Shown: positions 1 to 11,440, numbered from the stretch's first letter. The stretch is 64,000 bases of DNA from Motacilla alba alba (GCF_015832195.1 NC_052032.1:2796618-2860617), one strand, 5' to 3'. Notes: generated by a model not told the origin, from the letters alone. Program-made: numbers and translations.

Positions 1-11
1 AGGGGCCTTAC

Positions 12-57
12 CTGTCCTGATGGGTTTTATGATGCCTTCCATGGCAGGATCAGCTGC
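12..57 (-). CDS. TNFSF8: TNFSF8 coding exon 2 (short stalk exon)
   Basis: This is a 46-nt exon between an acceptor ending TTTCAG (58-66) and the donor ACAG|GTAAGG (GT at 10-11). Read in phase 0 from exon 1 it gives AADPAMEGIIKPIRT plus one base, then a Gly if the next exon begins with G. Human CD30L has a stalk exon of about the same size with a similar proline-lysine-glycine end. It was recognised from splice signals, phase and length, because it is too short for normal ORF detection. Confidence 0.75.
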
Positions 58-3000
58 CTGAAATAGAAGAAAGAGAAGAGATGGATTATTCTGGGAATAG
101 GAAATACCCATCTTGTGTGCAACTGTGGATCTGAAACATTTCTGGTTTTTTCTAACATAGAAAATCGACCTTTCTGACACAGCCAGATCCTTTCAGTGCA
201 GTAAGAAAGTTATGTGGGTTCTGTTGGGGCTGTTTCAGAAGCACACATCCTAAAAAATCCCTCTCTGTGTCCTTCAAGGCTTGGAGAGAGTAGGACAGGG
301 TGGGACTGGACAACCTGGAGAGCCACGTGCCTGGGAAAGATCACTGAAGCCCCACACAGGTCTGAGCATGACAGTGATGTCCTGTCTCACTTCTCCTCCT
401 ACTTCTTGCTGAGGTGTAAAACCAAGGGTGAAAATGGCACGGGAAATTGTCCTCAATCAGCATGACATGAGGAATTCCCAGAAAACCAGCCCCAGGAGTG
501 AAATGCAGCAGGATTCCTCTGATGACACATTCCTGTCACCCAAACACACACCCCAGAGCTCCTGGCAGCTCATAAATGCCCTCAAGGGGCAAAGTGTTCT
601 CCCAACAGCTGAGGACAGCACTGGGAGCTCCTTGTTGCAGTAAGGTAGAAAAATTATAAAGAAAATCCATATAAAATCAGGCCTGTCATTTCTTCTAAAG
701 TCAAGTTGGCACTGTGCAAGTTGCCATGTGAAAGCAATCCTGGTGTGAGCAGTTCATTAGCATAACAATCTATTCCTGGGTAAAACACAACCTGCACCTG
801 TATAAACAGGTTTTATACTGTGAGATAGAAAAATGAAACTGTCTCTCACAAACAACTTTTCCTGCACGTACACACTGAGGGTTGGAGTGACCAATCCATA
901 CAGAATAACAACTTGTTACTAACCAATAAGTAATTGGCAAGAAAGCTCCTGACCAATGGGAGTGACACACGAGGTGTGTAAAACTGTATTTAAAGGAGTT
1001 CTGTGAATAAAAAAGGGGTTTTTTTCCACCATGAAAAAATGGCGTCTGTGTGATTAATTCCCATAGTTCCTAACTGTGTGTCACATCCCTTCAGTGTCAC
1101 CCTGGGTGATCCCACAGGGATTTCAGTGACAGGGAGTGTGCTTTGTTCAGGCTGGGCTGAACCAGCTCCTCTTACCTGTGTGCAAATTACTTGGGCTAAT
1201 TGTGCAGGCTAAACAGGCTAAGTCCAGCTTAGCACATTGGAAGGGATCCATTAGGATCATCGAGTCCTTCTCCCTGCTCCTTGCTTACCCAAAATTAAAC
1301 CATAGGACCTAAAACCTCTCCCAGCTGCTCCTTGAGCCCTGTCAGACTCAGTGCCCTGAGCACTTCCCTGTTCAGTGACTCACGAGGAGGTCCAGGAAGG
1401 AGAAATTTGGGAAGCTATACTAGCTTTAAGACAACAGCTGATATTTCCTGGGAGAAATTTGGCACTGCTCTGGTGGGAACAGCTTCATCCACAGTGGTGT
1501 TACAGCACAAACACCTCATTTCTATGTGAGAAGTGGGTAGCGGGTGGTGTGGGGAGGAGGAAGCTGCTTGGACAAGGACAGAAGCTGTGTTGGGTCTGTT
1601 TGTGGTACTTAATGTTCTAATCTTAAATGTTTAGGAAGGTTTTTAATTAGATTTTGGCTTCATGTGGCTATGTTTTGAACAGCAGCGGAGTGTGGAGCTG
1701 CATCTGCTCCCAGCAAAGAGCTGTTATCCTTTGGTCTGATGCCAAATGCTGTGTCCTGCAGAGGTGGCAGAGCTGCTCCCAGGGCACTGGGCAGTGACAA
1801 GTTAATGGTTGGACTCACTGATCTTTGGGCTCTCTCCCAGTTTGGGTGATTCTGTGATTCTCCAGGAATTTGGAGATCTGTAATTTGGTCATTTTCCCTC
1901 CCCACACCTGTGTAAGGCAGAGCAGAGTCTCCTGCCAAGCCAATATTTCTCCAGGTGACCTTCCTGAGCTGTGCAGGGAGGCGCTGGGCTGTGGGAGTCT
2001 CCGCTACCAGGATGACCCTGAGATGCATTAGAAAGTCTTTTTTCCCAGCCCAGCTGTCGAAGAGGGAGTCAGGACTCCTCGGCTGCAGTTCTCAAGGTTG
2101 TTTATTATTTCTTATCTCTTACATTCTTTCTCTGGCCTGCCGAGATCTGTTCAGCTGGTCAGCCAGAGGCACACTGCCCACCTCCCGGGCTGCTGTTGTC
2201 TTTTTTACTAAAAACTACGTGTACTATATTTATACTTCTGTTGCAATACCTATCACCGATGTTAGACAGTCTGTCTCTACTCTAAACCAATCTGAAAGTG
2301 CCAACATCACCCAAATCATGGAGGTTAGAAAGAAGAAAGAAGGACAGGGCACGCCCAAATTCCTCCATCTTGGGACCTCAAACCTCCATTCTAAAAATCC
2401 CCAAAATTCTACTTTTCACCCTGTGACAAACGCTATCATGCTACTTAAACTTTTGTGACTTGTAATTCTTCATATAAAGTTGTAATTTGTTCCGTGGGTC
2501 AAAATCAAAGTCACAGGTGCCTTCGGCTGCATGCCAGGGTCTCAGAGCCCCTGCTGGGGGCTCGAGCCATCTTGAGCAGTCAGAGGAATGTCCTGGGTTG
2601 CCACACTGGGCAGCAGGAGAACAGGAACCCAGAGATGGAATTTGAAAAAATGGAGATTTCCAAGCTTTCTGGCCCTGACGCAATATCCTGCCTTGGGAGC
2701 TCTCATGGATCTCATCATGTATCACCAAATGTTAAACTGAGCAGGGTTTGGGCTGAAAACACTCCCAGGAATCTCTGCCAGGACCTCTCAGCTCCTTCCC
2801 TTGCCCCTGCCCTGGGCAGGTGTCTCACACACTCCGGGCACAGGGAAGTGTTGCTGTTCAATGCAATATCTGAACATTCCTGCCCTCTGTGGAGAATTCA
2901 GGATATTTTAGGTGACAGAAAAAGGGTGCTCTGCCCCCAGTGAGATTGCACTCAATGAAATCAGGCAGCCAGGGAGGTGTTTGCCTTGCTGGTGGCTCAG

Positions 3001-6000
3001 AGCCTGCTCTGCACTCAGGGCATAAAACCAAAATTAAAATGGACTAAAGGCATTGTGTTCTCACCTGGGAAGGCTCCCAGTGAGTAAAATCACCACATAG
3101 CAAAGCAATTTATTTTAGTGACAATTGAGTGGATTTTGAAATAAACCTTTAGGACTTCCTTTGAAATATTACTGGTATTATTTCTTTCTTTTCCAGCAGC
3201 AAGAATATCACATGTAATGCTGTCATTTGGAATGCAAAGATGCACACAGGAGGAGCCCAAACAGATTAAATTCTACAGTGCCAGCTCAGAAAAAATTCAA
3301 GACAACAAATTTCACCCTGTCTGGAGCGATCTGGGGGCTGGTGATGAAGGAGCTCAGTCTTTCCTCAGCAAGCAGAATAATTTGAGTTTGCTTTATTAGC
3401 GAAAATGATAATCGGGTGCCAGTGAAAGTGATTTATTTCTTTTTTCTCTTAATCATTTTACAATGAACTTTCTCAAGTTGAGGCAGAAAAAAGGGTCATT
3501 CTAAATTCCTGGGTCACAACAGTGAATATTCATTGAACCAGACACCTCTGACCCCTGGCAGGGTGGGCAGGCCCTGACACAGGGTGCCCAGAGCAGCTGG
3601 GGCTGCCCCTGGATCCCTGGCAGTGCCCAAGGCCAGGCTGGACAGGGCTTGGAGCAGCCTGGGACAGTGGGAGGCGTCCCTGCTGTGGCAGGGGTGGGAT
3701 GGGATGCATTTTAAGTCACTTCCAGCCCAAACCAGTCTGGGATTCTATGAAGTCTTTATCTGCCTCTAGAAAGTCCAAGGAAATTCCCCTGAACCAGTCC
3801 CCATAATGGGCCTGGGCTCAGGTAACTGGGCCAGGGCTCTCCTGGAGCATCTCCTCATGGCAGCTCTGTGGGCAGGAGCTCTTTGGTCCCCTGCCCTCAA
3901 AGGAAATGCTTCAATTCAAAAAAAGCCCCAAGGCTCTCCTGCATTTCTGCTCAGCCTCAAACCACCATGATTTCAGCAGGAATTTCCCCATGGAAAGATT
4001 GGCAGGGGCTGCCCAGGGAGGATCGGAGTGCCCATCCCTGGAGGTGTCCCAGGAAGGACTGGAGGTGGCACTCAGAGCTCTGGGCTGGGGACAAGGTGGA
4101 GATGGGGAACAGGTTGGATTTGATGATCCTGGAGGGCTTTTCAATGCTTCTGAGATCTGTTCTATGACCCAGCTCTGGCTGTGGAAGGTGTTGGGGGCAC
4201 TTCCTCCTGAGGTGCCAAGAAGCAAAGGCTGAAGCTGGATGTGAGAAGTGCAGAAAGCAGAGCACTGCCCCCAGTGTCCCTCATCTGATAACAAGCCTCA
4301 CAGGAAAGAGAGTGAAAATCAGCTTTTCCTCTGCTGACCAAAGCTGTCAAAGTGGCACTTCCAGACAGCAGGTGACTGTCACTGCACAGAACACCCACTG
4401 CAAGAGCTGGGCCAGGGCAGTTTTCTCCTAAAATGCCTCCCTGGATTTCCTGTAGTGCTCAACCAGTGGGAAATATTTTAGAGGAATTTTCAGTATTTTA
4501 ATTTAATTTAATTTTATTTTCCTGTCTGTCAGGGTTGCCACAAGAGGGGGCACCTGGGGCCAAAATGAGTTTTTAGGAGACATAAAACCCCAATAAATAG
4601 TGCAGGACTGTGCTGGCTGCTGCTGTATGAGTCATTCACAAATCTACTGCTAAAGGTTCTTAACAGCCTTAAAGAACAGATCAGCAAATAGAAAACCCTG
4701 CTCTGACCTTTAGTATTTGCCACACTGGTGCTAAATAGGTTACCCCACACAATTTAGCGGTTCAATAGATGAAGTCTACAAAATCCAGAGCAGTGATGAA
4801 CTAACCCAGATCATGGGCTCTGGACATGCACACAATTTGTTAATGGGAGGCCCAGGTATCTGATGAACCTTTCTGTAAAGCACCAGGCTTGTGAGGGCCT
4901 GTGTGCCTTAAAATGACATTTTCCAGCCCTTCCTGTCCCATTCTCTGTCACTGGTTTGCTATGTCTCTCTCTATACACACAACTATCTCCAGAGGTGGGT
5001 ATGTACACATATACCTAGCAGTGAATGCAGCAGACACAAGGGTGGAGGGTTTAACACACTTGTAAACAGTGTTGAGCAGAAAAATGATGGTTCCAGACCA
5101 CCTTACAGAGACTATGCTCATTCCAGAGAAAAATTGAGTCACTTGTGAAAGATCAACAATGGCCTGAAGCCAAATGGCTCTGTAGATGAAAGCTGAAGAA
5201 ATGAACTGACTTCAGCGGTGCAAATAGTTCCAAAAAAACCGAGTTTAGCTCTAAAATTGACCCTTCCCAGATATGGCACTAACGTGCTGAGCCACCCTTA
5301 TGAAAAACAAGGCGTAAAGGAAATTTCTTGGGGTGCTGGAAAGTGGGGAGGTGTGACAATGTCTATTAGAGGTACTGTAGGATTCAGAGAAGCAGCTTTG
5401 AATCATAGTTGCCTTTTTCATTCAGCCTTTCATGTTGTGTTTCCCTTCTTTGGAGCACTCAGATTGTGGGGGTTGCAAGTGCCTGGTTTCTGCAGAGTTT
5501 GATTTTCCTTTTCCAGTCTGTTTTCCTTCAACTTAAATTAGGCAATTATGAATTCTTCAAAAGGCAGCCTGTGATGGGGCAGGGACAGTGTGATCTTGTC
5601 ACCACAAGCTTCTTAATGCTGTGGCACCCAAGGGTCCAACCCCCGCATTGTGACCCCCAAACCCATTTGGAACAGAGGGAAATAAAAGCTCCTCTCTCAG
5701 CTCAGCATGAGGAGGGTGTGAAGTTACCCCTGAACTCACATACACAATCCAGCTGGCAACATCTGGAGGGAAAACCTCATTGTCCCAAGGAGACGATGAC
5801 ACAAAATGTTGGGGTCCTTTTGTCAGAGTTACAAACAAAATAATGAAGTCAGCTGGTGGTGCTGTGATCCCTGCAGCGACTCAGGGCTCCAAGGGTTCCC
5901 CAGCCCCTCAGGTGCTGGCAGTCAGCGCTGGAGAGGCTCAGATTCCCCTGAGATTCTGAGCCCAGCCTCACTCTGACCGTGCAGCCAAGAGCTGAGGTGT

Positions 6001-7798
6001 TTTTGCAGCTAGTCTGGAGTTCCCTGTGGAGCCTGTCCCACAGAACCAACCCTTCTTCTCTGCTCTGGGAGTTCAGGATGGGGCATGACTGTTCTGCTTC
6101 TGAACTCCCTGAGAGCAAAACACTATGTGTTTCACTGCCAAATTCTCCTCGGAGCGTAAAATTGCTGCTTGATTTTATTTGTTCCTCACCCCCCTCAGCT
6201 TTCTATTTCCTCCTTCAGACAGGTTTGTTTTCGAAGCAGCTGCAATGGTGTCATTACTCTTTTAAGTCAAAACCTTGGCTCTTTCAGCAATCTTGTTCCT
6301 CTGGCAACTCCTGTAACTGCTTTATCCTGATGGAGAGGTGATTTAATGCTTGCTTCCATAATCAGTACAAATGAAAGCCTCATTATACAGCAAAGCTGTG
6401 GCAAGTCTGTAATTACCTAGACTGTTATTTTAAAGATCTCCCCTGATAGCCCACTATTTCTCACTTAAAAAGCCCCATGTCTCATGTTAACTGTCCTCAA
6501 AGTGCTTCTCTTTTGGGAGAACACTGATTACAGGTAAATGATTCCTCTCTTGAAGGAGTATCAGTCAAGCCTTCCTGGTTTAATTTCTGGGTAATGTGCA
6601 TACACGGGCACACAAATTGCACAGGGTAAATTTAGCAAGAGAAAATATTGAGTCAAAGGAAGATATTTTGTTTTCCATGGCCAGTTCTTCCAGCAGCTCT
6701 GTGCTGGAACTTTCCCTCTATGAACAGTAGTGGGGGTACCTCAGCACTTTGATTTTTGCAGTAAGATTTCAGAGACTATAAAACTTCTAACCTGGCATTT
6801 TACCTTGGTGAATTTGATGGAAATGCCCCTACAAGTTCTGAAATTCACTTTTTATCCTCACATCTATCTCTGCTCTGGCTGTCACTGGTTCCACATCAAC
6901 CCCAGATCCACTTGAAAGCAATATTTTATTTTAAGAAGTTAAAGTGACTGTTGGCAGAGGGACGAGTTGTATGTGACTTTGTGTCACAGGTATCCTTTCT
7001 ACAACTCTGGTTGTGCATTAAGAATCACACCCAAGGCAGGACTGAGGAGACAGGGGGCATGAGGGAGCTCCTTGGTCCCCAGCACTGCTCTGGGTGCTTT
7101 GGGACAGCTCTGCCTCACCACATCAGCAGACACCACAGGGTGTCACAGAGCTGTGGCATGTCCCCTGCTGCAATCCATTTCAGAGAACCAGACCAAACCT
7201 TCTCAAACACGGGTTGCTCTCCAAAGAAACAACAGGAGACACACACCATACCAGGTGGGACAGAGGCTGCTTGGCACCTTGGGTCAGGAGCCTTCTCTTT
7301 CCATTTACAGAGTAGGCACTGCGTGCCAAGAATAAATGTTGTCTATGGAGAAAGGTCCTCTTTTTCTGAAGTTCTTTTATCTGTGTTTCACCTTTCCCCT
7401 AATTTATCTGTGTGTGCATTGTTAACAGAGGTAGGAACTGCTCTTCTGGCCCCAGAATGAAAGAGGGAAGGGAAGGGAAGGGAAGGGAAGGGAAGGGAAG
7501 GGAAAAGAAGAGAAGAGAAGAGAAGAGAAGAGAAGAGAAGAGAAGAGAAGAGAAGAGAAGAGAAGAGAAGAGAAGAGAAGAGAGCAATGAATCAATCTCT
7601 TACCCTCCTCTGGACGACCAGGACCATGATGGTGGCCAAGGCAAAGACGAGCAACACACTCAGGGTGGCGATGATAAAATACAAACAGACTTTGTTAGTG
7701 GCTCCAAGCCTCCTGGAATCTGTGTCTTCATTCACATTCATGGCTGATTCGTGCGAGTCCTTCACCTGAGAAAGTGTTTGCTCCTGTTCCTGGCACAT
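12..7798 (-). CDS. TNFSF8: TNFSF8 (CD30 ligand), 5' part: coding exons 1 and 2
   Basis: Type II membrane cytokine of the TNF superfamily; its family role is to bind TNFRSF8 (CD30) on lymphocytes. Two exons are visible: 7604-7798 (65 codons, phase 0 end) and 12-57 (15 codons plus 1 nt). Exon 1 carries a short hydrophilic tail and one membrane segment, ending in ATIMVLVVQRR, which closely matches the same part of human CD30L as I remember it. The distance from the first Met to the internal Ala-Met pair (residues 19-20) equals the human one, which supports the start at 7798. The small exon 2 matches the human stalk exon in length and phase. The receptor-binding domain lies off the left edge, so the gene is partial. 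TNC lies upstream on the same strand, as in human. TNFSF15, the usual neighbour, fits the transmembrane sequence less well. Confidence 0.88.
58..819. other. TNFSF8 intron 1, left end: no feature recognised
   Basis: The ORFs here are short and without family resemblance. No CR1 or LTR signature is clear. The stretch looks like unique intron sequence. Confidence 0.6.
819..1085 (+). mobile_element. LTR-like sequence (solo, plus orientation)
   Basis: The order of signals is that of a retroviral LTR. Three CCAAT-type boxes lie between about 890 and 960. A TATTTAAAGG box near 988 is followed by an AATAAAAAAGG polyadenylation-type signal near 1007. A short R/U5-like tail follows and ends TGTGTCACA at 1085, and TG begins the element at 819. 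No target-site duplication could be fixed, so both edges are approximate. It is antisense to TNFSF8. Confidence 0.5.
1232..1430 (-). repeat. CR1 LINE fragment (old, minus orientation)
   Basis: The segment contains the diverged CR1 landmarks GGAAGGGATCCATTAGGATC and CTTGAGCCCTGTCAGACTCAG in the order expected for a reversed 3' UTR-side fragment. Confidence 0.5.
1797..1862 (+). repeat. CR1 LINE 3' terminus (plus orientation)
   Basis: A 'GGTTGGACTCACTGATCTTTG' -like stretch leads to the terminal GATTCTGTGATTCT, the typical CR1 3' end. Confidence 0.6.
2013..2740 (-). mobile_element. ERV LTR-like element (minus orientation) in TNFSF8 intron 1
   Basis: On the minus strand the block holds a TATAAATATA box (near 2225-2240) and, after about 110 nt, an AATAAACAACC polyadenylation-type signal (near 2098-2110). 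A U5-like tail follows and could end at TCA (2013). A TGGTAGCGGAGA stretch two bases beyond resembles a primer-binding site, but weakly. The upstream edge is set only by where the LTR-like sequence fades. It runs in the sense of TNFSF8. Confidence 0.55.
2741..3554. other. TNFSF8 intron 1: no feature recognised
   Basis: The only ORFs are short chance frames, and no repeat signature is clear. Confidence 0.5.
3555..3756 (+). repeat. CR1 LINE 3' end (plus orientation)
   Basis: The segment runs from GGGTGGGCAGGCCCTGACAC through CCTGGATCCCTGGCAGTGCC and GGGACAGTGGGAGGCGTCCC to GGGATTCTATGA, a standard avian CR1 3' part. Confidence 0.85.
3985..4170 (+). repeat. CR1 LINE 3' fragment (plus orientation)
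   Basis: The landmarks GGCTGCCCAGGGAGG, CCATCCCTGGAGGTGTCC and GGATTTGATGATCCTGGAGG appear in CR1 order and end near TTCTATGAC. Confidence 0.75.
4171..7460. other. TNFSF8 intron 1: long repeat-poor stretch
   Basis: I recognise no exon, CR1 or LTR here. The part at about 6,300-6,660 is AT-rich with ordinary complexity and could hold conserved noncoding DNA, but nothing in the sequence proves it. Confidence 0.5.
7461..7583. repeat. (GGGAA)n then (AGAAG)n pure-purine microsatellite
   Basis: About 8 units of GGGAA-type repeat pass into about 15 clean AGAAG units. Every base from 7461 to 7583 is a purine on the plus strand. It lies in TNFSF8 intron 1, starting 19 nt beyond the exon 1 donor, so the pre-mRNA carries a long UCUUC tract directly after the 5' splice site. 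Confidence 0.95.
7604..7798 (-). CDS. TNFSF8: TNFSF8 coding exon 1: cytoplasmic tail and transmembrane anchor
   Basis: The exon has 65 codons from ATG (7796-7798). Residues 1-36 are polar. Residues 38-62 form one hydrophobic helix (from VCLYFII to VLVVQ), as expected for a signal-anchor of a type II protein. The donor is AGG|GTAAGA, with GT at 7602-7603. Frame reading past the donor stops after three codons, consistent with an exon edge. A second in-frame ATG (codon 20, near 7741) is an alternative start. Confidence 0.9.
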
Positions 7799-7800
7799 TC

Positions 7801-7807
7801 TTATATA
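7801..7807 (-). promoter_or_regulatory. TATATAA directly before the TNFSF8 start codon
   Basis: TATATAA on the minus strand ends 2 nt before the inferred ATG at 7798. If it drove transcription, the RNA would start inside the coding region and only the Met at codon 20 (near 7741) could serve as start. It may equally be chance AT-rich leader sequence. Confidence 0.2.
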
Positions 7808-8116
7808 GCTCTCCAGGCACTGCTCTGTGTCTCCCCTTGGTCAGGTTCAAGTTGCAGCCCATCTCTGCTCCTGGCAGGATTTTCCCCCCTTCATCCTGGC
7901 TCATGTGATCTGGAAAAAAAACTTCATCACTTGCCGTACAAAGAGAGAGGGCCCCGGGGGCGTGAGGCAGGACGCAGCTGTGAGCAGGGGAAGGAGCTTC
8001 ATGTTCTTGCTCAGGGATTTCTCCACCGAGGTCCTGCGCTGCAGCCGAGGTTTCTGATGTCACAAGGTGCACAGACACCACGATCCCCCGCCCCAGGCTC
8101 TGTGAAATGGGGAGAT

Positions 8117-8140
8117 ATGCAAATTCTCTTTCATTTTATA
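8117..8140 (-). promoter_or_regulatory. Candidate TNFSF8 promoter: TATAAAA box with nearby octamer
   Basis: On the minus strand a TATAAAA occurs at 8134-8140. A perfect octamer (ATTTGCAT, 8117-8124) lies about 10 nt downstream of it. The pair sits 320-340 nt upstream of the TNFSF8 start codon, which would leave a 5' UTR of roughly 300 nt. Octamers are used in lymphoid promoters, which suits CD30L. This rests on motifs only; no transcript evidence is available. Confidence 0.3.
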
Positions 8141-8469
8141 CTCCGTGCAGCTGCAGTTGGGCTCAGGGAGTCGCCCCGAGCTCTGCCTTCCTGTTGTGCA
8201 CTGAAACCTCTGCTGCCTCCCAACAGGGAGCCACCTCCAGAGCTTTGCATCCACAGGTGGCCTTTGGGCAGCCCCACTGTGCCCTGGGGTGCCCCAAGCA
8301 CAGCACCACCAGCCAGGGGACGGAGGGAGGAGATGGACCTGCTCTGTCCTGCACCTCCAGTGCTGGGAGCAGTTTTGGGCACCTCAGCAGGAATGGGACA
8401 TTGGACTCTGAGGGTGTGTCCAGGGAGGGCAACCAAGGTGGTGAAATAGGCACCAAGGGCAGCACTTAT

Positions 8470-8870
8470 GAGGAACATCTGAGGAGATTTGGTTTGTCCA
8501 GCCTGGAGAAGAGGTGGTTGAGGAGGGGACCTCATGGCAGTCCAGAGCTTCCTCACAACAGGAGCAGGGCAGGAGCTGCTGATGCCCTCGCTGGTGGCCA
8601 GGACAGCACAGGGGGAGCGGGAGTGGAGCTGCATCAGGGGAAGCTCAGAGTGGACATTATGGAAAGGCTCTTCCCTGAGAGGGTGGCTGATCACTGGAAT
8701 AGGCTCCCCACTGCACTAACCCTGTCCAAGGGTAAAAGAACCTCTGGGGGATCCTCTTGGTTAGAGGAGTTCATGTTGGGCACTCCTGGGAGGAGCAGGG
8801 AGTTGGACTCAGTCCTTATGGATCCCTTCCAGCTCAAGATATTCTATAATTCTGTGGTTACCCCTGTCTG
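8470..8870 (+). repeat. CR1 LINE 3' fragment (plus orientation)
   Basis: The CR1 order is complete: GTCCAGCCTGGAGAAGAGG, then GGACCTCATGGCAGTCC, GCATCAGGGGAAGCTCAGAG, GAGTTGGACTCAGTCC and a terminal TTCTATAATTCTGTGG. The long open frame over this block is a by-product of the repeat. Confidence 0.85.
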
Positions 8871-10499
8871 TGGCGATCTGGAGGTATTTGGGTGAGAATT
8901 TCATTGAAGAATTTCACAGAAATATGTCAGAAATAAATTTCTGATTCAGGGTGCAAGTTCTGGGCAGAAAGGAAGCAGTGACACTGAAGTAGCTGAGTGC
9001 AGAGGTTGGGATGTGCCCACAGAAGGTGTCAGTAATCCCAGGTTTATCTGCAGTCAGGGAATTCCTGCTCACTTCTATCCTGTCCTGGCCTGGGACTATC
9101 ACCCTGGCTTTGCACAGAACACAAGTGAGATTTATGTGGAAACATTCCTACTCTATTTCAGTGCTAAAGGACCCTGCATGTTTTCTGTGGGATGACTCTT
9201 GACTTTCTGGCCAGTCCAAGTCAAAAGACACCTGAGTTTTTCTGACAACGTTCCCAGCTGGGTGTGTGTCCCCTTTTGAATCACATCCATTCAAGCCAGT
9301 TAATTTATTTAACAGGAAAACAAATCCTGGGTTATTTGTCTCAGCTAATCCCACTTTGATATTACAAGGACATCAGAGAGGGCAAAGAGGATCTTACCAA
9401 TGGTCCATCCAGCTCAACACCTTGCCTTCAGCAGAGAGGAACTAGAAATTCCTTGGGAAGAATATCAGAACAGAACAAAGAGGCATTCATTGAGTGCAAT
9501 TCTCCAGTTTCCACTGATTTGGGCTCATGGCCTCCCAGATAAAAGGCAGAACTTTTCAATTTTAATCCAATTGTTCTTTACACCCCTGACATGGCAGAGT
9601 TGTAGCATTTTCCTATCATTACCACTATCTTTAATAAAATCACTGGAGCACTACGAAGGCTTCTACAGATTTGCAAAGCAGTGTTTTTCACAGCATCCCT
9701 TATCACCATGGGAACAGACACAACCTGTTTTAACCAGAGACAAAGGGATGAGAAAATGGTCTCACTTGGTCAGATCTGCCAGGTTGGATGAGGTGGATCC
9801 TCACCTTCTTGGTGGATGCAAAACTTCTGGACAGCCATGAGCAGAACAGGTTCTTGATCTGGAAATTGATCTTTATTATAATGGAAAGATTTACAAATTC
9901 TTGCCTGTGAAAGTTCATTTGACCCCTTAAGGCAGCAAGTGCAGAGCAGCAAATCCATTCTTTGGGAAGCAGCACATGTAGATCCCCTACCACAGTAATT
10001 TCTCCCCAGCCCTCCTCAACCACATGTGATAGCTCTGAAATGCAGGAAAATCCAAATTCCCGATGTCTTGCAGTGACTTCAGAGCAGGCAGTCAGCAACT
10101 CCTGCTCATAACTGAGCAGATCAATCCCTCACTGGGGTAGATGATATTCCAGAGGATAATGGAGGTGTAGCTTGTGGGATGTCACCTTGTGTGGTGTCAT
10201 GAGGAGGGCCCAGTTCTCAGCGAGCTCTTAGGCTTTTACACTCACCCCTGGACTGCAGGTCAGCTCTTCAAACAGAAAAACACTTGTGCTAAACTCATGT
10301 AAGAACAACCAGGTGGTGGTGATGGCTGCAAAAGGAAAAGAGATCAGTCAATGTCAGTGAGAAAAAAACAGGATAAATTTGTGCAAACGAGTGCAATCCA
10401 GGTTAAACCAGACCTGGTGCTTTCTGAGATAAATCTGGTCAGCCCATGAGCACAGCACTGTGAACCCACAGGGTGAGCTGGAATCTGCCGGGAAGGTCC
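8871..10499. other. Intergenic: no feature recognised
   Basis: Upstream of TNFSF8 and free of recognisable repeats. A splice-donor-like GGGTGAGTG on the minus strand near 10240-10250 follows a short open stretch, but no partner exon is evident. Confidence 0.5.
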
Positions 10500-10646
10500 T
10501 ATAATCACAGAATCCCTGACTGGTTTGGGTTGGAAGAGACCTTAAAGCTCATCCTGTCCCACCCCCTGCTTGGGCAAGGACACCTTCCACTGTCCCAGGC
10601 TGCTCCAAGGCCTGTCCTGGCCTTGGGCACTTCCAGGCATGGGGCA
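10500..10646 (-). repeat. CR1 LINE 3' end (minus orientation)
   Basis: It begins ATAATCACAGAATCCC and runs through GGTTTGGGTTGGAAGAGACC and CCACTGTCCCAGGCTGCTCC to a truncated CCTTGGGCACTTCC. Confidence 0.8.
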
Positions 10647-11440
10647 CTCCCATTAAACAGGGGTTTTGGGGTACTCTGGCTGTGTGTCCTGGCTTAGAGG
10701 AGGTGATGTGCTTTCAATCATAACAACATCACCCTGCACACCTTCCACACTCTCACCTGCCTGATGATGCAGATTCCCAGAGCACAGTTTCATGTCTTCT
10801 GACCAGTATTGCATCAGTTCTCCCCAGCTCTGGTTCAAGAGGTTAAAGAGCAGGTGCTTGCCCCAAAGTTGCATCAGCACAAGCTATGTCCTCTGCAGCA
10901 AAGAGCTTTGCATAAAAGGGCAAGGAGGCAGAAAACAAGCCAACCACAAAACCAGCAGCTCTAATTATTTCTTGGTAGATATCGCAAGTGATTGCCTTTG
11001 TCAGGAGAAATACAAAACATCCCAGCCCGTTGTTAGTACTTATTGTTCTGCTCCTTGGCTAAAAGGAAATGAGCTCACTGAGAGCTGAGAACCCGTCCAT
11101 GGGGTCACTGGAAATTCACCCTTGACTGAAGTTGTGATAACTGAAACTTTATTAAAGACAATAATGCCCAATTTTTGAGAGATGCGTGGGCACCCAGCTG
11201 CCACTGAAATCCAGGGGGCCGAAGCATGTAGGTGCCTCTGGAGGTTCCTGGGTTCATATGAACTGTGTCCATTTCTTGTCAAAGCCATCAGCCATGTTTA
11301 CATCCATGCAGTTGATTCCCAGAACCTCATCCAAGATCTAAGAGACAAAATGGACCGTCATGTCTGTTTTATTACCCTGAGTGATTCCTGCCATCATCCC
11401 AATGGAGGGCCATTGATAGCAGGGATGCTGTCAGGCTCCT
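10647..11440. other. Intergenic: no feature recognised
   Basis: Mixed sequence without a clear repeat or exon. Confidence 0.5.

Noticed and set aside
2455..2943. 162-codon plus-strand ORF
   Set aside because: Largely within LTR-like sequence read antisense; no viral or cellular domain is recognisable.
12..7798. Assignment of the left gene to TNFSF15
   Set aside because: The transmembrane sequence ending ATIMVLVVQR and the small second exon fit TNFSF8 much better.
7751..8449. 232-codon plus-strand ORF overlapping TNFSF8 exon 1
   Set aside because: It is the complement of the TNFSF8 exon and its upstream region, with no recognisable domain.
8107..8895. 262-codon plus-strand ORF, the longest in the window
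   Set aside because: Its second half lies on a CR1 3' fragment (8470-8870) and the rest shows no family resemblance. CR1 ends often give chance long frames.
10215..10275. Isolated donor-like GGGTGAGTG after a short open stretch on the minus strand as an extra TNFSF8 leader exon
   Set aside because: No acceptor, partner exon or transcript support; a single donor match is expected by chance.
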